A stretch of 64,000 nt of DNA from Treponema peruense (GTDB taxonomy: Bacteria; Spirochaetota; Spirochaetia; Treponematales; Treponemataceae). The notes beneath the pieces were generated by a model. That model was not told the origin of the DNA. It made no database searches and worked only from the letters and a program-made list of their open reading frames with translations. Shown one piece after another: positions 1 through 7,296 of the stretch (the stretch's first letter is position 1; each line of letters opens with the position of its first letter). The translations under genes and the position numbers were made by a program. The stretch spans positions 682,001 to 746,000 of the forward strand of contig NZ_CP064936.1 of assembly GCF_016117655.1 (NCBI RefSeq), given 5' to 3'.

Positions 1-382
1 TGTCACCGGCGACGGTTCCGAGAATTTCGTCCATGTTCATTGCATCAAGCGCATTTGAAACGGCATCTGCATGACCGCCGAATGTTTTTATAACTACGAT
101 GTTTCCGCTGAAGTCTATGCTTACGTATCCGCGCAGAAAATCCTGTATGTAAATCTGTTCGCTTTCGTGGCGTTCGTTTTCGTCGGGCAGTGTGTAGACA
201 TAACCTGCGTGGCCGTCGCTGACTTTTCCTACCTTAAGAAGCTTTAAGTCTCTTGAAAGTGTTGCTTGGGTTACTTCAAATCCTTCTTTCTGAAGATGGC
301 CCAAAAGTTCTTCCTGACTTTCGATTCTGTAATTTTTTATTAGTTTCCGAACCGTCTTAAGACGTGTAAGTCGCTCTTTCAA
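1..382 (-). CDS. argR: arginine repressor ArgR (3' end cut by window)
   Basis: ArgR is the hexameric, arginine-sensing regulator of arginine biosynthesis and catabolism. The visible ~127 residues contain the N-terminal winged-helix domain (SQEELLGHLQKEG, then VTQATLSRDLKLL, the recognition helix) and most of the C-terminal arginine-binding domain, ending in EILGTVAGD where the family continues with the D-T-I/L arginine-contact strand; about 25 residues lie outside the window. I chose the TTG at 380-382 because an ACGAGG ribosome-binding site ends six bases upstream and no in-frame ATG fits the family N-terminus. It lies 92 bases downstream of mutS2 on the same strand but has its own promoter with an ARG-box-like site, so negative autoregulation is likely. 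Family assignment is firm. Confidence 0.93.
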   Translation of the reverse strand, partial: MKERLTRLKTVRKLIKNYRIESQEELLGHLQKEGFEVTQATLSRDLKLLKVGKVSDGHAGYVYTLPDENERHESEQIYIQDFLRGYVSIDFSGNIVVIKTFGGHADAVSNALDAMNMDEILGTVAGD

Positions 383-410
383 TTTATGCCTCGTGAAAAT
401 GTATGCTTTT

Positions 411-439
411 ATTATGAATATTTATGCAAAATATGTCAA
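411..439 (-). promoter_or_regulatory. argR promoter with overlapping ARG-box-like operator
   Basis: Read on the minus strand, TTGACA (434-439) and CATAAT (411-416) are 17 bases apart. The plus-strand sequence TATGAATATTTATGCAAA (413-430) closely resembles the Gram-positive ARG box (CATGAATAAAAATKCAAK) and covers the spacer and -10, where ArgR binding would block RNA polymerase. The promoter elements and the box are seen; autoregulation is inferred. Confidence 0.7.
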
Positions 440-474
440 GATATGCAGTTTTTTGTTATGCCTGCGAGAATTTA

Positions 475-3066
475 TTACATAAGCGTAACGTAGGTTTTTC
501 CTGTTCCGCCTTCTTCGGGCATTGCAAAGTGGAATTCCTTTATTCCGGGGTAGTGTGAAAGAATGTCGCGTACCGCCTTCTGCAGTATTCCCGAGCCTTT
601 TCCGTGTATTATCGAAAAACTTTTAAAGTTGTGTATTGCGCAAAGATCAAGCTGCTTTTCCAGTGCTTTTACGGCTTCTTCGTATCTCATTCCAAGAAGT
701 CTAAGTTCAAATTTGGGACGTTCGGACTCTTCTGAAGAATCCTGCGCTTTGTCAAAAACAATCTGTGGCGTGCTAAAAGATGGTGTCGGTGTATTTACAA
801 GCGGCTTTATTGCGCTTTCGGGAACACTCATTTTCATTGAACCGAACTGAACGCTCCAGTTTCCGGACTTTTCTTTTTTTAGAAGAACACCGCGTCTTGC
901 TGCTGTTCCGGCAATGACTTCTGTTCCGGGTAAGAGAGAAACGGGTTTTGGCGGTTCTTGTCTTACGGCTCCTGCACTGAAGGTTGTGACTGAAGCGGTT
1001 TTAAGTGCTTCTGCGTTTGACATTTTCTGCCGCGTTTTTTTGTTTGAAGATGAACCACCGCTTCTTTGTTTTCCAAGTCTGATTCCGTTTTGAAGAAGGG
1101 TTTCATTCTGTTTTTTTATTTCTTCCTGCTGTTTTTTAAGACTGTCTTTTGTATTCTGTATATCAGTGGAAATTGCATCAAGACCGTCTGACATTCCGCT
1201 TATAAAACTTTTTACTGCAAGGGTTTTTTCGCGAGTAATTTCACCTTCGCGCAGTTCCCTTACAAGATTCTCGAGCTGTTTTCTTGTCTGCGAAACAAAT
1301 TCTGATGCCGATTTTTTTTCTTTCTGTCTGAGTTCAATTTCCTGTTCTTTGAGAGAAACTTCCTTTTCCTGTATTTTAAGCTCTTTGACCGCAAGTTTCT
1401 GTTCTTTTTCTTTTTGTGTTTTTAGAAGGCTGTCAAGTTCGGCGTGTTTTTGCGTGAGACCCCTTATGAGCGTGCTTACGTCGGCCTGTTCCGTAGAAAT
1501 ATATTCGCGGGCTTTGTTTACTACACTTTGAGGAAGCCCCGACTTTAACGCGATGTCTATTGCATGGCTTTCTCCCGGTACTCCCATAAGAAGGCGGTAT
1601 GTCGGTGCAAGCGTTCCCGTGTCGAATTCAACAGAAGCGTTTATGCAGCTTTTGTTTGTGTATCCGTAGTTTTTTAGGATTCCGTGATGGGTTGTGACAA
1701 TTGTGAACGAACCTCTTTCTATGAGAGTGTCCAGTGTTGCCATGGCAATTGCGCCTCCTTCCTGCGGGTCTGTTCCGCTGGCAAGTTCGTCCAAAAGAAT
1801 GAGGCTGTTGCTGTCTGCGCAGTTAACCATTTGTGCAGTTTTTTTCATGTGGCTTGAGAATGTACTGAGCGAGTCGTCGATTGACTGTTCGTCGCCGATG
1901 TCTGCAAATATTGAACTGAATACCGGAAGCCTTGTTCCTTCTGCTGCCGGTACAGGAAGACCTGCCTGATTAAGAAGTGCAAACAGACCGATTGTTTTTA
2001 AGGTAACGGTTTTTCCGCCGGTGTTGGGTCCTGTTATAATAAGTACACGCTTTGAGTCCATGAAACTTATGTCTACCGGAACAGCCTTGTCTCCAAGAAG
2101 CGGATGTCTTGCTTTGTAAATTGCAGGCGGTTCTTTTTGCATGTCACAGTCTTCTGCAAAAACGCCCCTTGTAGAGGACAGCCATTTTGCGGCAGCGCAT
2201 GTTGTGTCAAGAAGCGTCATCTTTGACAAAGCATCTGTAAAATCATCCTTAAAGATTCCGATTTTTGCAGTAAGCTCGCGGAATATTCTTCTTAATTCAG
2301 ATTGGAGCGCAAATTCCTGCTGAATAAGTTCGTTGTTTGCTCGCACGACTTCTTCGGGTTCTACGTATATTGTCTGGCCTGACGCACTTACTTCGTGTAC
2401 AATGCCGCTTACCGCACTTCTGTGGTCGGCTCTTACTGCAAGAAGTTCACGGTCTGCACGGAACGCCGGTACGTTTGACTGAAGTGCACCGTTAAGGGCC
2501 GGGTCTGATGTGTATTTGCGTATGCTGCTTTCTATTTCTTTGTGAATGGATGCAATCTTTGCGCGTATGGTCCTGAGTTCGGGAAGGTCTCTTACATTCC
2601 CGTCTTTGTCCAGAACAGAAAAAATCATGTCGCCGGCTTCTTTTAATGAAGGCATTTCCTGCGCGATTGAGTTCAGATTTGGTATTTCAAATTCTTCTGC
2701 GGCAGATTCAATGAGTGTTTTTGCCGTCTGTGCTGCAGTGCAGAAAAGAGCGAGTGTAAAAAGCTGTTCCTGCGACAGTTGAGCACCGTCGATTCCAAGA
2801 AGAGGAAATACTGTTCCGACAGAAGGCCAGCCGTGAATTGCAGCCGGTCGCGTTGAATTCAGGTAAATGCTCCATTCGTGCCCGAGAGATTTGAGCTTTG
2901 TAATCTGTTCTTTGTCAGAAACCGCTTCACGCTGTTTCAAAAGCGCGCGTCCTTCTTCACTTGCCGCAAGCTGTGAGACAGTTTCGGTTATTCTGTAGAA
3001 GTCAAGTTCCTGTGCTATTGTACCTCTTAAAAAAATGTCAGTTTCGTTTGTTTCGTTTTGTATCAT
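475..3066 (-). CDS. mutS2: MutS2 family ATPase/Smr-domain protein
   Basis: MutS2 proteins lack the mismatch-recognition domains of MutS; they act on recombination intermediates and, in Bacillus, on collided ribosomes. The protein shows the MutS core and clamp, Walker A GPNTGGKT near residue 350, Walker B LILLDELASGTDP, a long charged coiled-coil stretch (many K/E/Q around residues 520-680) and a C-terminal Smr domain with the HGKGSGILQ loop. The usual LDLR motif of Smr is LRLLG here. Length (~860 aa) is normal for the family. An in-frame TTG at 3099 would add 11 residues; I prefer the ATG at 3066, but neither start has a good Shine-Dalgarno. It follows gph by only a few dozen bases on the same strand, so the two are probably co-transcribed. 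Confidence 0.93.
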   Translation of the reverse strand: MIQNETNETDIFLRGTIAQELDFYRITETVSQLAASEEGRALLKQREAVSDKEQITKLKSLGHEWSIYLNSTRPAAIHGWPSVGTVFPLLGIDGAQLSQEQLFTLALFCTAAQTAKTLIESAAEEFEIPNLNSIAQEMPSLKEAGDMIFSVLDKDGNVRDLPELRTIRAKIASIHKEIESSIRKYTSDPALNGALQSNVPAFRADRELLAVRADHRSAVSGIVHEVSASGQTIYVEPEEVVRANNELIQQEFALQSELRRIFRELTAKIGIFKDDFTDALSKMTLLDTTCAAAKWLSSTRGVFAEDCDMQKEPPAIYKARHPLLGDKAVPVDISFMDSKRVLIITGPNTGGKTVTLKTIGLFALLNQAGLPVPAAEGTRLPVFSSIFADIGDEQSIDDSLSTFSSHMKKTAQMVNCADSNSLILLDELASGTDPQEGGAIAMATLDTLIERGSFTIVTTHHGILKNYGYTNKSCINASVEFDTGTLAPTYRLLMGVPGESHAIDIALKSGLPQSVVNKAREYISTEQADVSTLIRGLTQKHAELDSLLKTQKEKEQKLAVKELKIQEKEVSLKEQEIELRQKEKKSASEFVSQTRKQLENLVRELREGEITREKTLAVKSFISGMSDGLDAISTDIQNTKDSLKKQQEEIKKQNETLLQNGIRLGKQRSGGSSSNKKTRQKMSNAEALKTASVTTFSAGAVRQEPPKPVSLLPGTEVIAGTAARRGVLLKKEKSGNWSVQFGSMKMSVPESAIKPLVNTPTPSFSTPQIVFDKAQDSSEESERPKFELRLLGMRYEEAVKALEKQLDLCAIHNFKSFSIIHGKGSGILQKAVRDILSHYPGIKEFHFAMPEEGGTGKTYVTLM

Positions 3067-3122
3067 TTTTCTGTTTGTAAAAAATTGCGGCTGTCCCAAA
3101 AAACTATTGTACAGTGGATGCC

Positions 3123-3776
3123 TTATTTTAAGTTGTCAATAAATTCCGACGGCTTTTCTACAAGGATTGAAGCGCCGTGTTCAATAAGAAACTGCCTGCT
3201 TCTGAATCCCCAGCATACAGAAATGCACGGAATGCCTGCGTTTTTTGCCGTATCTATATCTACATCGGAGTCACCCGAATATACAGTTTCCGAAGCGCTT
3301 ACGCCAAGAATGTCCATTACTTTAAGGACCGTGTCAGGCGCGGGTTTTCGCCTTATGCCCTGTGTTTCGCCAACAGCCGTCTGTTCACTTACATATTTTG
3401 AAAAATACAGTTCTGCAAGTTCCTTTACCTGCGGGTCGGGTTTATTTGAAACAATTCCGATTTTTATTCCCGCTGCATTCAGTTTTTCAAGAAGCTCAGG
3501 AATTCCGTCATAGGCTCTGGTTTTGTTTTTCCAGTTTGAGCCGTAATTTTTTTTGATAAGTTCAAATCCTTTTTCGTAGTCAGGATTTTCTGTTCCGCCG
3601 GGAAGTGCACGTTCAATAAGTTTGCCTATTCCGTTTCCTACAAACTGTCTTACTTCGTCCAAAGTGCGTTCAGGGTAACCCATCTGTTTTAATGTCATAT
3701 TGCAGCTGTCTGCAAGGTCTTCGAGTGTGTTAAGTAGTGTTCCGTCAAGGTCAAAAATTACAGCTTTTGTTTTCAT
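3123..3776 (-). CDS. gph: HAD-family phosphatase, phosphoglycolate phosphatase-like
   Basis: A 217-residue haloacid dehalogenase-superfamily hydrolase. Motif I is FDLDGTLLNT near the N-terminus (nucleophile and general acid Asp), motif II is the S in VSNKP, and motif IV is GDSDVDIDTAKNAG with its acidic pair. The helical cap between motifs I and II (roughly residues 15-80) fits the phosphoglycolate phosphatase/PpaX subgroup, which removes 2-phosphoglycolate formed during DNA-end repair or hydrolyses pyrophosphate; the true substrate cannot be read from the sequence. The ATG at 3776 has AAGGA upstream. It lies between znuB and mutS2 on the same strand. The gene symbol is by class, not proven function. 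Confidence 0.85.
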   Translation of the reverse strand: MKTKAVIFDLDGTLLNTLEDLADSCNMTLKQMGYPERTLDEVRQFVGNGIGKLIERALPGGTENPDYEKGFELIKKNYGSNWKNKTRAYDGIPELLEKLNAAGIKIGIVSNKPDPQVKELAELYFSKYVSEQTAVGETQGIRRKPAPDTVLKVMDILGVSASETVYSGDSDVDIDTAKNAGIPCISVCWGFRSRQFLIEHGASILVEKPSEFIDNLK

Positions 3777-3795
3777 AAATTTTCCTTAGTATTTG

Positions 3796-3809
3796 AGCGT
3801 GTACACGCT
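3796..3809. promoter_or_regulatory. 14-bp perfect palindrome between znuB and gph
   Basis: AGCGTGTACACGCT is a perfect 14-bp palindrome in the 56-base gap between the znuB stop and the gph start. It has no loop or T-run, so it is more like a dimeric protein-binding site than a terminator. The function is unknown. Confidence 0.35.
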
Positions 3810-3832
3810 GATAAGTCAGTTGTGTACCGCCC

Positions 3833-4675
3833 CTATTTTTTTGCCGTTAGTGAAAGTGCAAGGCATACCAGAAAGAATACGGCATTAACTAGCACAATTG
3901 TTGCCCCGCTGGCCGATTCTGCATAGTAAGATAAAATAAGTCCCGCTATTCCTCCGGCGAGTGAAAGAAGAACAGAAACGGCCGTATACTGGCGGCTTGT
4001 TCTGCTGACCATTCTTGCTGAAGCTGCCGGAAGAACAAGCAGACTGTTTATTACAAGAAGCCCTGTCCAGCGTATGCTTACTGTTACCACGGATGCAGTA
4101 ACGAGGGCAAATATCTGTTCAACCGCAAACGTTTTTATTCCGCGGCTTTTTGCAAAGGAAGGGTGCAGTGATGTCAAAAGCATCTTGTTGTAAAAAACAA
4201 TCCATACCGCAAGAATAACGGCACCGCATACAATCAGCAGAAGAATTTCTGAAGGCCTTATGCTTAAAATGTCGCCCACAAGATATTTCTGATATTTTGA
4301 AAAATTCCCTGTTGAACTCAGAAGCACAATTCCAAGAGCGACTGCCGCCGAAGAAAAAACGCCTATGATAGTGTCTGCAGAAGATTTGCCCTTTATTTTT
4401 ACGGTAATTATGGCAAACCCCAGCAGAAGGGAAAAAATTATCATTGAAAGAGTTACGTCCCTTATTCCAAGAATAACGCCCAGTGCAATTCCTGTAAGGG
4501 CTGAATGCCCGATTGCGTCGCTGAAGAAAGACATTTTGTTTGAAACTACCGAAGTTCCCAGCATTCCGAAGATGGGGCAGGCAACCAGTACTGCAAGAAA
4601 TGCATTCTTCATAAAAACAGGCGAACACCATTCAAAGGGAAAAAGAAAATCCAGTGCTGAATAAATTGAATTCAT
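3833..4675 (-). CDS. znuB: metal ABC transporter permease (ZnuB/TroC-like, ABC-3 family)
   Basis: A 280-residue polytopic membrane protein of the ABC-3 family, about eight to nine hydrophobic segments, with the family-typical run ALDFLFPFEWCSPVFMKNAFLA cut short here as ALDFLFPFEW at the N-terminus and SDAIGHSALTGIALG, a conserved ABC-3 signature, at about residues 52-66. It forms the inner-membrane channel for Zn2+ or Mn2+ with ZnuC and ZnuA. Its ATG overlaps the znuC stop by four bases (ATGA), indicating translational coupling. Specificity for zinc against manganese cannot be read from the permease; treponemes also have the related Tro system, so the symbol is given by similarity of gene order. 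Confidence 0.88.
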   Translation of the reverse strand: MNSIYSALDFLFPFEWCSPVFMKNAFLAVLVACPIFGMLGTSVVSNKMSFFSDAIGHSALTGIALGVILGIRDVTLSMIIFSLLLGFAIITVKIKGKSSADTIIGVFSSAAVALGIVLLSSTGNFSKYQKYLVGDILSIRPSEILLLIVCGAVILAVWIVFYNKMLLTSLHPSFAKSRGIKTFAVEQIFALVTASVVTVSIRWTGLLVINSLLVLPAASARMVSRTSRQYTAVSVLLSLAGGIAGLILSYYAESASGATIVLVNAVFFLVCLALSLTAKK

Positions 4676-5511
4676 TGTGCGTCTCCTGCATCTTCTGTGT
4701 ATTCACCCGTAAGCATTATATGGCCAAAAACTTCTGTAAAATCTTTTGATTTGTAGATTTGTTCCACTGTTCCAACCTGAGCTTTTGTGTCGTTTATAAA
4801 CACTACACGGTCTGCATGTTTTGCTACAAGATCCAGATCGTGGCTTATGAGAAGAATTGTTATGTCGTAGTCGCGCCTGAGTGAAGAAACAAGTTCGTAA
4901 AAGCTTTTGAGTCCTGCACGGTCCACGCCGCTTACGGGTTCGTCCAGAAGCAGAATGTCAGGAACAGGGTTTATTGCCAGTGCAAGCATTACACGCTGAA
5001 GTTCACCGCCCGAAAGGTCACAAACCCTTCTTGCCGCAAGATTCTGCGCATTTGTGTAAGAAAGAATTTCTCTGACCCTTTCGCGGTCGGATTTTCTGTG
5101 CTTTATCCATACAGGACGGGAACTTATGCAGGAAAGCACCAGGTCTTCAACGCAGACGGGGTTTCCGCTTTCGGTAGAGAGTGACTGCGGGACATAACCG
5201 AATCTTGGCGTTTTTGGCGAACTTTTTTTGTGGCGCGGAAGAAATCTGTTCTTTCTGTCTACATTCGGGTCTGCACAATCTGCCAGCGTTTTTTCGCTTT
5301 CAAATCTTATAGTTCCCGTATGTGGAATTACGTTCAGGAGTGCTTTCATGAACGTACTTTTTCCCGCTCCGTTCCTTCCAATTATGGCGGTAAGTTCCCC
5401 GCAGTGAAGGTGCAGGTTTATGTCGTCAAGAATTGTTTCGCCTCCTGCTTTTACACCAAGATGTTCTATTATCGTGCAGCAGACGTGCTTTTTTCCCATA
5501 GGGCAGGACAT
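4672..5511 (-). CDS. znuC: metal ABC transporter ATP-binding protein (ZnuC-like)
   Basis: A 279-residue ABC ATPase that powers uptake of divalent metal. Walker A is GRNGAGKST (about residue 42), the signature is LSGGELQRV, Walker B is ILLLDEPVSGVD and the switch histidine is in LLISHD. A stretch between Walker A and the Q-loop (residues 62-105, rich in K/R/D) is longer than in most ZnuC proteins. The ATG overlaps the znuA stop codon by one base and the gene overlaps znuB by four, so znuA-C-B form one operon. An in-frame ATG four codons later is an alternative start. Confidence 0.92.
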   Translation of the reverse strand: MSCPMGKKHVCCTIIEHLGVKAGGETILDDINLHLHCGELTAIIGRNGAGKSTFMKALLNVIPHTGTIRFESEKTLADCADPNVDRKNRFLPRHKKSSPKTPRFGYVPQSLSTESGNPVCVEDLVLSCISSRPVWIKHRKSDRERVREILSYTNAQNLAARRVCDLSGGELQRVMLALAINPVPDILLLDEPVSGVDRAGLKSFYELVSSLRRDYDITILLISHDLDLVAKHADRVVFINDTKAQVGTVEQIYKSKDFTEVFGHIMLTGEYTEDAGDAQ

Positions 5512-6416
5512 CAGTAGGCCGCTCCTGTAAATGCTGTTTCAAGTACCTTAAGGTTTGTTTCCATTGCCTTGAGATATGCGTCTTTGTCAAGTTCGCCGGT
5601 AACTGCAGGGTCCAGTTCGTAAACTTTGAGGCCTGTTTCCTGTGCAATGACAGCGGCTGCTCCCGAAGAATACTGTGGTTCTGCAAAAAGTGCAATTTTT
5701 TCTCCCGAAGACGCGGCCTGTTTGATTAAAGAAATTATTTCTGCCAGTTCCTTTGCGGTAGGTTCTGTTCCCGGTTCGCGTTCAATTGTTCCTGCCTGCG
5801 TAAGGGCAAATTCTTTTGTAAAATATGGGAACGCTTCGTGAAAAGTGATTATTTTTGTTCCGGCATATTTGTCCAGGGAAGCGTGCATTTTTTTTGAAAG
5901 ATCTGTTATCTTCTGCACGTATTCCTGCGCGTTTTTAAGGTAAGAGTCTGCGTTTTTTTTGTCCAGTAAAGCAAGCTGCTGTGCAATTCTGCGTGTTTCG
6001 TATGCTGCACCGTCCGGAGAAACCCACACATGCGGATTGTCTTCTATTAATGTATAGCCTTCTGCAGCCTGAATGAGCTGTCCTTTTCTTGCTTCCATGG
6101 CTTTGTCAAGAAAGTCTTCCATTCCGGCTCCGTTGGCAACAAGAATATCACATTCTGCGATTGCTTTCATGTCTTTTGTCGTAAGCTGGTAATCGTGAAG
6201 GCAGCCTGTATTGGGCGGTGCAAGAAGTGAAACCTGTGTACCGGGAACACTGTCTGTTATGTTCAAAAGCATTATGTAAACCGGATAAAAAGTTGCGGTT
6301 ATGCGTACATTTTCTGAGCCTTTAACTGACGGCGCGGGCAGTGCATTTTTTTTGCTGCATGAAAAAAACATAAGGCTAAAAACAGCCGCTATTATAGAAA
6401 AAATCTTTTTACACAT
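5511..6416 (-). CDS. znuA: metal-binding lipoprotein of ABC transporter (ZnuA-like)
   Basis: A 301-residue cluster A-I solute-binding protein delivering Zn2+ or Mn2+ to ZnuBC. It begins with a lipoprotein signal peptide ending in the lipobox LMFFSC (Cys ~ residue 20). Candidate metal ligands are the histidines in GCLHDYQL, DNPHVWV and TFHEAFPYF and the acidic residue in LFAEPQYS. The His-rich loop of many zinc-specific ZnuA proteins is missing. The ATG at 6416 has only a weak upstream purine run; a promoter (6423-6451) would start transcription at the start codon itself, so the mRNA may be leaderless. First gene of the transporter operon. Confidence 0.9.
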   Translation of the reverse strand: MCKKIFSIIAAVFSLMFFSCSKKNALPAPSVKGSENVRITATFYPVYIMLLNITDSVPGTQVSLLAPPNTGCLHDYQLTTKDMKAIAECDILVANGAGMEDFLDKAMEARKGQLIQAAEGYTLIEDNPHVWVSPDGAAYETRRIAQQLALLDKKNADSYLKNAQEYVQKITDLSKKMHASLDKYAGTKIITFHEAFPYFTKEFALTQAGTIEREPGTEPTAKELAEIISLIKQAASSGEKIALFAEPQYSSGAAAVIAQETGLKVYELDPAVTGELDKDAYLKAMETNLKVLETAFTGAAY

Positions 6417-6422
6417 GCTTCT

Positions 6423-6452
6423 AAATTACTTGAAAAACGCTAGTTTTTCAAG
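6423..6452 (-). promoter_or_regulatory. znuA promoter with embedded perfect palindrome
   Basis: On the minus strand TTGAAA (6446-6451) and TAATTT (6423-6428) are separated by 17 bases. A perfect inverted repeat, arms CTTGAAAAAC (6429-6438) and GTTTTTCAAG (6443-6452) around GCTA, fills the spacer and overlaps the -35. This is the classic position for a metalloregulator operator (Zur-, MntR- or TroR-like), but the sequence does not match a consensus I can name. A hairpin function is the alternative. Confidence 0.55.
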
Positions 6453-6663
6453 CAAGTTACCCTTACTTAAAAAACGCCGGTTCTTTTCGAAACAAAGATT
6501 CTGTTTCAACAGTTGGTTACAATTCGTGCTCACAAGCGTACCTGTTTGCAAAGTGGCTGGCCACCGTTGTTGAAATACCTTGACCGGCGATGTGTTTTGG
6601 GATAATAATATTTTCTGTTGCGGAATGCAGCAAATCTTTTGAAAACTTTTACGGGAGGTTTTT
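6453..6663 (+). promoter_or_regulatory. intergenic region and promoter of the 6664 gene
   Basis: This 211-base gap between divergent genes holds a likely plus-strand promoter, TTGACC (6580-6585) and TAATAA (6603-6608) 17 bases apart, and a strong ribosome-binding site GGGAGG just before the ATG at 6664. The rest (6453-6575) has short A- and T-rich partial inverted repeats resembling the znuA palindrome but no ORF I trust. Confidence 0.45.
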
Positions 6664-7041
6664 ATGAAAAAAATTATGGCAGTGGTACTGGCTGCCGTTT
6701 TGGGAACAGCCGGAGCCTTCGCATTTGATCTTGGCGACATAAACGGAACCTGGCGTGATGCAAAATGGGATGCAGACTGGACATTCAGCGCAGACGGAAA
6801 AATTGTCCTTACAAAGGCATCTTCCGGCGAAAGCGTCTTTACATTTACAGATGCAAATGTTCAGAATTTCAAACTTAATGCCGGTGCTTCCGGTGTAAGT
6901 GTGTCTTTTGACTGCAGCGAAACAGAGCGCTCTTATAAGTTTACAAAACCTCTCACTCTCAATGCCGACCTTGACATGCACATTGACCCTGAATGGACTT
7001 CAGAAGACTACGATACTTCCATCAAGTTCCAGAAGAAATAA
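6664..7041 (+). CDS. small secreted protein, unknown function
   Basis: A 125-residue protein with a clear Sec signal peptide (MKK, hydrophobic core, AGAFA before FDLGD), predicted to be periplasmic. The mature part is about 100 residues, rich in aromatic residues and beta-type alternation (GTWRDAKWDADWTFSADGK, then FTFTDANVQNF), which suggests a small beta-barrel or beta-sandwich of lipocalin-like size. I do not recognise a family. The ribosome-binding site GGGAGG and ATG are good, and it is a single-gene unit closed by a terminator at 7069-7102. It is divergent from the metal transporter; a link to metal uptake is only a possibility. Confidence 0.75.
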   Translation: MKKIMAVVLAAVLGTAGAFAFDLGDINGTWRDAKWDADWTFSADGKIVLTKASSGESVFTFTDANVQNFKLNAGASGVSVSFDCSETERSYKFTKPLTLNADLDMHIDPEWTSEDYDTSIKFQKK

Positions 7042-7068
7042 TTCTGTTTAAGGCTTGATTATACAGGT

Positions 7069-7102
7069 CCCGGACGGCTTTTGCTTTCCGGGGCTTTTTT
7101 TT
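7069..7102 (+). terminator. rho-independent terminator
   Basis: Stem CCCGGA (7069-7074) pairs with TCCGGG (7087-7092) around a 12-base loop, followed by GC and eight T. It closes the 6664-7041 gene. Confidence 0.8.
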
Positions 7103-7177
7103 GTGCCCGTAAAATAAATGCCGGCCACGGAATAAAAGTGGAACTCCGTACAGAACACAACAAACACCGGGTCGTAA

Positions 7178-7206
7178 TTGAATTTTTTACCCATAAATGG
7201 TATAAT
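7178..7206 (+). promoter_or_regulatory. thrA operon promoter
   Basis: TTGAAT (7178-7183) and a perfect TATAAT (7201-7206) are 17 bases apart. The leader of about 85 bases before the thrA ATG shows no convincing leader peptide or riboswitch; its last bases hold the AGAGGA ribosome-binding site. Confidence 0.75.
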
Positions 7207-7296
7207 TTTACATCTCATTTTTGTCATAAAGATGATAGGCAGACTCAAATAATGCAGTTTTGGGCGAGCCGGTATTATCAAAATAGAGGAAAAATT

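Noticed and set aside
6426-6740. Minus-strand ORF of 104 residues
   Set aside because: It runs over the znuA promoter and the start of a well-supported plus-strand gene; no ribosome-binding site.
7081-7296. N-terminal extension of thrA
   Set aside because: The frame is open but it would begin inside the terminator and run through the promoter; homology and ribosome-binding site place the start at 7297.
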